Below, piece after piece: positions 58,093 through 64,000 of a stretch of DNA of 64,000 nt. The notes below the pieces were generated by a model. The model had not been told where the DNA came from, searched no databases, and saw nothing but the letters and a program-made list of their open reading frames with translations. Each line of letters begins with the position of its first letter. The first letter of the stretch is position 1. Position numbers and translations under genes: made by a program. The stretch comes from Omphalotus guepiniiformis (taxonomy: Eukaryota > Basidiomycota > Agaricomycetes > Agaricales > Omphalotaceae): NCBI GenBank assembly GCA_028554645.1, contig JAQOOI010000042.1, forward strand, positions 1-64,000, in the 5' to 3' direction.

Positions 58093-59695
58093 TTCTTTGC
58101 TTTGTTAGGACTTGGAGACCATTGTGCAGGTTGTTTTTCAGGCTCAACACCAGGTTGTTGAGAGCTATTTCACAGGCTCGTCTCGCACTCAAGATGGACT
58201 CCTGTCTTTACATTCCCAATGCCTTGGTATTGCTGATGCTCTCTTGCTCACCTCTCTAACATCTCTTGCATTACTTATTCCAGTGCCTGGACTGTAGCTG
58301 GATCTCATATCAACCCAGTGTTCATTGACTTGATGATGATGAAACAGTTACAGGCTTTGTCTCCAATGATGAGGGGAATGGTGAAGGGGAATTGAAGTAT
58401 CCAGAGTTAGACAATTAGAAAGATAGTTGTAACCACTGATGTACATGACAAGTAGATGATTAACTCTATATACCATATTGCTTGAATGATTTGATGAGGT
58501 TGTTTCTGAGTTTGACTTCTTTCTTGTTCTACTGCCCTCTCCAATTCACCATCATGAAGTCCTATTTTGTTGGGATGCTTTTGGTGAAAATCTTCAATGT
58601 GTTCTTGATATTCAACCACATTTCTAATTGGTCATAACAACCTTTCCAGCAGACTAGATACTCCATCCTTCCCCATCTTCTATGGTTATTCAAAATCTGG
58701 ATTCCTGTTGGCTTATATCAGAAATGTCTAACTCTGTAACTTGTATCTAGTACTTGTACCAAAATTACTCCAACCTTATATTGAGTGCCAGTATAAATGC
58801 ACCACCCCTTGTGGTCTATCCTGAAAGGGTCCACAAATGGATCAAAGTGCAGAAAAGAAACTAGTATTGTGTATCTATCTTGCCTTCTAAGCCTCCAGTA
58901 ACATGTGTTTTCTAATAGCTTTTTGCCATGTATAAGGCCTTGGACAGTATCCCTGATGGGAAGAATTGTTCTTGATGAGATGCAGCATTGCATACAGTGG
59001 AGTATTGTTTTGTTGCAATTAAATATATAGTGAAGCTGATATATGTCATTTACAAACCCATGCTTCTTATCATTTCATCTCTACAGCCTTCTTTAGTATT
59101 TTAGGTGTATTCATTCACTTTTGCGTTATCAATCACATTGTCTTTGAAGCAAACCTTATTCTGTGTACTACTATTTATAATATTTATATTGGCACTACTA
59201 GTGCACTCACTATTATATTGTACTCTTTCCACTATGAAGGCTCCTATCTATCCTTCCAATGTCTCCAAACAGGATCTAGCTTGGAAAGCCAACACCTTCA
59301 AGATGCCTATTTGGACAACTGTAGATGACATACCTGCAGAGACCTTTCCCATCAAACAGGTCTCCCAACAGGAGGAAACCAGATCTTGTGTCTTGCAATA
59401 CTTTCCAGTGATCTGCTTGCTTGTGTTCAAGCATAATTTTCTACGCAGGGCGATGCTGTTTGATTTTGAAGTCAAAAGAGGAGAGATGTGCTCTAAACCA
59501 GACAGAGGTTGCCATAGACCACTGGGATGCATCAAAAGGGCATTATATATATAATATTAGTGATGTATGTCTTACTTTGTACTCCACCCCATCCCTTGTC
59601 TCTGGTTTTTCCCTGACAGCTGTTACACTATATTTTCAAAAAGCATCTAAACAGTGCAGCAAGCAAGAAGAAGTTAGCAATTAGCAACCACAATT
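58093..59695. other. decayed transposon-like sequence
   Basis: Several short frames occur on both strands, for example a plus-strand one from 59238 (MKAPIYPSNVSKQDLAWKAN) and a minus-strand one at 58718-58993. None can be assigned to a family. Confidence 0.4.
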
Positions 59696-59960
59696 TGTTG
59701 GATGAGCAATAGAAGGACCTGGTGCTAACCCCACCATTGAGTGTTAACACCACTCATAGCAAGATAGACTAACCTCCATACTCTATCAATGGCATGATAG
59801 CTCAGTTGGTTAGAGCACCAGTTATGTGTGCTGGGTATTGCTGGTTCAATCCCAGCTCATGCCAATACATTTCCCCTACTTTGTTATGTGGCCACTTGAC
59901 CGTAAGCAAGTTGCTGCCATGAATTTGGCCTTGTTTACATGGAGCTCTTGATTCCCAACA
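59696..59960 (+). mobile_element. solo LTR of the TRIM family, contains a tRNA-like sequence
   Basis: It begins TGTTGGATGAGCAATAG and ends GATTCCCAACA. The 5-bp duplication CAATT flanks it on both sides (59691-59695, 59961-59965). It differs from the 60937-61200 copy by about ten substitutions and one inserted G. Confidence 0.92.
59791..59863 (+). other. tRNA-like cloverleaf inside the TRIM solo LTR
   Basis: The 73 bases fold as a full cloverleaf: acceptor GGCATGA/TCATGCC, D arm GCTC...GAGC, anticodon arm CCAGT/GCTGG with a 7-base loop, and T arm GCTGG TTCAATC CCAGC. The loop would give anticodon TGT (Thr), but position 33 is A instead of the near-universal T. A box (TAGCTCAGTTGG) and B box (GGTTCAATCCC) are near consensus, so RNA polymerase III transcription is possible. 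Its place inside a mobile repeat argues against a working tRNA gene. Confidence 0.8.
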
Positions 59961-60173
59961 CAATTGTGGAGCTGGATAACTGGGCTAGACATGAAATCCA
60001 TTGGCAAAACCACACAGTCTGACAGATGAAGATCTTGAGGAGGGGGTTGTGAGTCAGAAGTCCTGGGAAGATTGTGGTAAGTTGAGAAATGGTCTCTGGA
60101 CAAACAAGTGTATTGTTAATATTGATTACTAGATTGGCAGGAGTACATTTCTTGGTTTCCTCTCCACTATTCA

Positions 60174-60302
60174 GACCAATAAGGCTGAATTGAAAGAGGA
60201 AGATGTTGTTGAAAGTGCTGGCAGTGCCAAAGTACATTCTCTTCTAATAATACTTCATCTTCTGACATACTTGATTGGAATACACATAACCACATCACCA
60301 TT
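60174..60302 (+). pseudogene. fragment of the copia element at the right end
   Basis: CCAATAAGGCTGAA through CTTGATTGGAATACA matches 63760-63867 closely. An internal deletion removes the protease active-site coding that follows there. Confidence 0.8.
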
Positions 60303-60569
60303 GAGTTAAAAATAATACCGGTACTCATCCTCGGGTATTGTCAGATATGCTGCTGAGTCTACACCTCTAGTATCTGCAGTGAGTTGATTCCATTATGGAT
60401 GCTCTTATGATGTTGCTTTTTAAAGACTATTTTCCCTAAAGATAATCAAGAAGCAGTTCTGAAGGACCACAATTGGCAGAGCTGAGTCTTATAGTAGGTT
60501 CTAGTATGATACAGATTAGAACCTTTCTTCTCTGCACAGAAGCACCTCTTTGAGTATGAGGATAGTGAT

Positions 60570-60851
60570 TCAGGGGATGAAGGCAATAGGGATTGGACAG
60601 GCAATGGTACAAGTGCTCATATTCCTCTCCATAGTCAGATTCTGCTCCATCTGCTTCATTGCCATTATCTGAGACAAGTTATTTATAAGTAAGTAAAGGA
60701 AGTTTAGTAAATACACACAAGTTGTTGTATTTGTAGCATCTGGGTTTTCCTTAGGACGGCCACACTTTGGTGCATTTGGTGGTCTGGGTTTGTCTTTGCT
60801 TCCTAGTGGCCTACCAATCTTCCTTGGTTCACCTGTCTTATTTCTTGGCAT
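60570..60851 (-). pseudogene. AT-hook protein, N-terminal fragment
   Basis: It starts MPRNKTGEPRKIGRPLGSKD and has a second AT-hook-like KCGRPKENP. A plausible intron leads to an acidic continuation (GNEADGAESDYGEEYEH). AT-hook starts of this kind precede transposase-linked proteins in mushroom genomes, but no core domain is seen, so only a fragment is called. Confidence 0.45.
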
Positions 60852-61030
60852 GTTCTCTGTAAGTCAATGCATAAGTGCAGGCCCAATGAGTCAAAAAGTG
60901 CATACAAAGCTGTGCATACAAAAGCTGTATAATAAATGTTGGATGAGCAATAGAAGACCTGGTGCTAACCCCACCATTGAGTGTTAACACCACTCATAGC
61001 GAGATGGACTAATCTCCATACTCTACCAAC

Positions 61031-61103
61031 GGCATGATAGCTCAGTTGGTTAGAGCACCAGTTATGTGTGCTGGGTGTCGCTGGTTCAATCCCAGCTCAT
61101 GCC
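61031..61103 (+). other. tRNA-like cloverleaf in TRIM left LTR
   Basis: Same structure as 59791-59863, with variable-loop sequence GTGTC instead of GTATT. The arms are fully paired. Confidence 0.8.
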
Positions 61104-61350
61104 AATACATTTCCCCTACTTTGTTATGTGGTCACTTGACCGTAAGCAAGTTGCTGCCATTAATTTGGCCTTGTTTACTTGGAGCTCTTGATTCCCAACA
61201 TGGTAGCAGTTATTTGTAATTGAAGTTCCCTGACCCGGTCTTCAATTGGGGGGCTGTGTTGGATGAGCAATAGAAGACCTGGTGCTAACCCCACCATTGA
61301 GTGTTAACACCACTCATAGCGAGATGGACTAATCTCCATACTCTACCAAC

Positions 61351-61423
61351 GGCATGATAGCTCAGTTGGTTAGAGCACCAGTTATGTGTGCTGGGTGTCG
61401 CTGGTTCAATCCCAGCTCATGCC
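61351..61423 (+). other. tRNA-like cloverleaf in TRIM right LTR
   Basis: Identical to 61031-61103. Confidence 0.8.
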
Positions 61424-61525
61424 AATACATTTCCCCTACTTTGTTATGTGGTCACTTGACCGTAAGCAAGTTGCTGCCATTAATTTGGCCTTGTTTACTT
61501 GGAGCTCTTGATTCCCAACAATAAA

Positions 61526-62527
61526 AGCAGAGGATACCCCAACTTCAATAGAATTCAATGAGAGAGGCTGTAGATGAGTGTATGATAAGGATAGTATGGT
61601 ATCAATACATCAGACGGCTACTATCTGTGACTTGACAGTTTGTGACAGTGTGTCTGTCCATAGTAGCTGGAGAGGTGGCTTCTGAGGAGCATCTGAGTGC
61701 AATCTTCATCTTCAAGCAGGTTGGGATAGGCAAGATGACCCCCTGGAATACCCGGCACCATGGACTTACTCAAACAAGTGGCACAAGTGCTTATCATCCT
61801 GGCAACATTGATAAGTTTTCTAATTCATATTTTAATGTTCTCTTGCTCATTATTCTTAAGAGCAGGGGTGGTTGTTTTTTCATGTGGTATTTTGAGCAAT
61901 AAGAATATCATTAGTTCCATAAATTGAAATTGTACAAGTAACTCCTTGTGCACTTGGAAATACTTTTTCTAATTTTGACGTTTGCACAGAGCACAGCTGG
62001 CAACTTTGTAAGTGCCATGCACATAGCAGATGTGTGTTCTGTCTTGAATGCTTGAATAACCAGTATCTAGCTTATTTTAAGTATCTCAAATCTTAGATGC
62101 CTTTTTGATGCTTTGAGTCCTGTCAAGACACCCTAATCACAACAGCAAGACTTCTTGAACTGGTCTGTGAGCAGATAGCTCGTCCATGCAGTAGCACTGT
62201 TGAGCAATACTAAAGTCAGATACTAACACAAATTCTGAATGAGATATTGATGCACCTTTTCAGTAGAAGACTCCAACTGTTTTGATGGACAAGGACATCC
62301 TTCCTCTGAACAAGGCTCATCCATAGAGGTGGTCAAGTAGAGAGAAAGACATCTTGTTTGGATGTAGAATCTGTACTATTTGTTCAATTGCAAGACTGCC
62401 AATTTATCACAGTCTAAATTTTCCAGTATGTCATTCAAGAATATAGAAGCAATAGTTCATGAGATATAGATGATGACACACTTTGTCAATAGAGCACCTC
62501 CATTACACAAGTGTTCTATCAGGGGGC
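61526..62527. other. unassigned sequence ending in a polypurine tract
   Basis: No gene is recognised. It ends CAGGGGGCTG directly before an LTR-like start at 62529, so its right part is probably the interior of a small or decayed LTR element. Confidence 0.45.
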
Positions 62528-62528
62528 T

Positions 62529-62940
62529 GTGTTGAATGAAGTGCTAGAACACTTGTACATGTTAGAATCTAAGACAATGCACTACCAGTGATACACTGAT
62601 CAGACACAATGAATAGAGTTCAATTACAGTTCACTGAGATCACTAAAGCATTGTAATAGTAGCATGCACAAGAATTGCTTTCCAAGTGTCTTAGATTTCT
62701 CCAGACATGTAAGGATTTACATATTGTTTGGTCCTGTTGTGTCAGGCCGCGCATGAGACGTGAAAATGAGGGTCCACATTTTCGCGCGCGCTCTAAACAC
62801 TCCAGAATGACCCTACATACATGGTATAACTATCTACAATAGGTATTAAAGTCATTAGTATAGTATTATATGTACTTGAAGGACTTTCTAATGATATGTA
62901 CAGTATTTGTATAGTATCTACAAGTGTTCTATTGGATTTG
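62529..62940. repeat. rearranged LTR-like repeat, inverted relative to 57577-57948
   Basis: The first 31 bases (TGTTGAATGAAGTGCTAG...) match the head of 57577-57948 in direct orientation. From about 62560 the sequence matches that repeat in reverse, starting GTTAGAATCTAAGACAATGC and ending TACAAGTGTTCTA. It precedes copia Gag and may be its 5' LTR. Confidence 0.65.
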
Positions 62941-63044
62941 TGGCATTTACTGTCATTCATTGTTACCAGTTCATTAATTGACTGGACACAATCAATTGTA
63001 TTGGAACACATTCACACAAACACATTCATTCTTCCTTCACAGTT

Positions 63045-64000
63045 ATGTCTTCTTCAGACACACCAAAATTTAAACTCCTCAATAACTCCAACTATCCTGA
63101 ATGGAGTGGAGATATGATGGCTTGGTTGATGTGTATGGGCTATTGATTCTCTGGTGCAGAGTCAAAGCCTACTGAAGGCTCACCTCTGGCCAATTGGGAG
63201 ATCAAAGCCAGTAAAGCTGCTGGTGACATCTACCTTTCTCTGGATCAAGATCAGAAGGTTCATGTCAAGTCATATCTTGCTGATGATGATCCTATTGGCA
63301 TGTGGACAGCTGTAGAAAGAGTGCATGTGTCTAGAACACCAGGTGCACGCTTCAATGCCTATAATGAGGAGGATGAGAGTTTAGTTGATCTGGGGACAAG
63401 GATTGAAAATGCAGTCTTCACCATTAGGAATCTCAGAGACAAGGAATACACCTTGGAGAAACTTGATGCAGAGCTGCAGGCTTTGGCCTTGGTCCGTGCA
63501 TTGCCCCCAGAATCTAACCTCACCTCAAACTTGCTGCTATTGGACACATTGGACAAGGACAAGATTCTTCAGTACTTCATTGCTGAAGAACAAAATCTGA
63601 AGAGACAGGCAGAGCAGGTGAACAAAAGCACAAGGCTATATCAAGCCTAATTGGAAGAAGGGGTTCTGTTATTATTGCAAGAAGGAAGGGCATTGGAAGG
63701 CTGAATGTCCCACCTTGAAAGCAAGGAATGAAGGAAAGAGTGGGAATGGGAGATATCAGGCCAATAAGGCTGAAGTGAAAGAGGAAGATGTTGTTGAAAG
63801 TGCTGGCAGTGCAAGTACATTCTCTTCTAATGATACTTCATCTTCTGACATACTTGATTGGAATACAGACACGGGGGCCACTTCTTATATGACACCACAT
63901 CACCATTGGATTAGGAATTATACCCCCTATAGAGTACCTATTAAATTGGCTGATGATAGAATTATATATTCTGAAGGTGTAGGAAATGTTGTGTTTAGAC
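63045..64000 (+). pseudogene. Ty1/copia Gag-protease start, runs off the window
   Basis: It starts MSSSDTPKFKLLNNSNYPEW. Gag continues through SYLADDDPIGMWTAVERVHV and LALVRALPPES, has a zinc knuckle CYYCKKEGHWKAEC, then the protease site WNTDTGATSYMTPHHHWIRN. A TGA at 63144-63146 and a frame change near 63625-63645 break it. The rest of pol lies beyond the right edge. Confidence 0.85.

Larger units (their letters stand above)
60937..61520 (+). mobile_element. TRIM: miniature LTR retrotransposon with tRNA-like sequence in each LTR
   Basis: Two identical 264-bp LTRs (60937-61200, 61257-61520) start TGTTGG and end CCAACA. The 56-bp interior begins TGGTAGCAG, a primer-site-like sequence placed directly at the LTR end, and finishes AATTGGGGGGCTG, a polypurine tract placed directly before the second LTR. 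The duplication ATAAA flanks the whole unit (60932-60936, 61521-61525). There is no coding capacity, so movement needs enzymes from another element. Identical LTRs mean a recent insertion. Confidence 0.94.

Noticed and set aside
59791..59863. Functional tRNA-Thr(TGT) gene
   Set aside because: The fold is complete, but the base before the anticodon is A instead of T, and the sequence is part of an LTR present three times here. It is called tRNA-like instead.

Overview
The window reads as nuclear DNA of a filamentous basidiomycete, most likely an Agaricomycete. Genes carry many short introns of about 47-78 bases, and the conserved proteins (Mago nashi, MPP-beta, TRAPP Trs31, a mitochondrial ClpP, an ADAM protease) look like agaricomycete versions. 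The retroelements are Ty3/gypsy and Ty1/copia types common in these fungi. Species cannot be decided from the sequence.

Positions 1-20126 form a compact housekeeping block. It holds a BRL1/BRR6-family nuclear-envelope protein (-) diverging from mitochondrial CLPP (+); a secreted, membrane-anchored aspartic-protease-like protein that has lost catalytic residues (+); an ADAM metalloprotease (-); a secreted protein of unknown function (-); MAGO (+); MPP-beta MAS1 (-); TRS31 (-); and a rhodanese plus tyrosine-phosphatase protein (+) diverging from TRS31. Exon structures were rebuilt from splice signals, reading-frame phase and family knowledge. Several introns are unusual: two 6-nt microexons, two GC-AG introns, and two introns that cannot be placed on GT-AG and are flanked by direct repeats.

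From 20.5 kb to the right edge the DNA is transposon-derived. One Ty1/copia element (21158-45562, minus strand, 298-bp LTRs, 5-bp target duplication GAAGG) has been broken by four insertions: a 1.45-kb TIR element (22425-23870), a solo gypsy LTR (24958-26300), a complete 15.2-kb gypsy element (27832-43023) and a solo LTR of another gypsy family (43026-44395). The gypsy element is notable because two multi-intron genes lie antisense to gag-pol between its polypurine tract and its pol gene. To the right lie a truncated second gypsy (45656-51394), a decayed intron-containing Cys-rich gene, a 3-kb field of AGCTG-rich and AT-rich satellites, decayed transposon debris, and the start of another copia element (63045-64000).

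A miniature LTR retrotransposon (TRIM, 60937-61520) has identical 264-bp LTRs, a 56-bp interior with primer site and polypurine tract, and a perfect 5-bp target duplication. Each LTR contains a 73-nt tRNA-like cloverleaf with A and B boxes. A solo LTR of the same family, with its own target duplication, lies at 59696-59960. This TRIM and the antisense-gene-carrying gypsy element are the two most interesting systems in the window.
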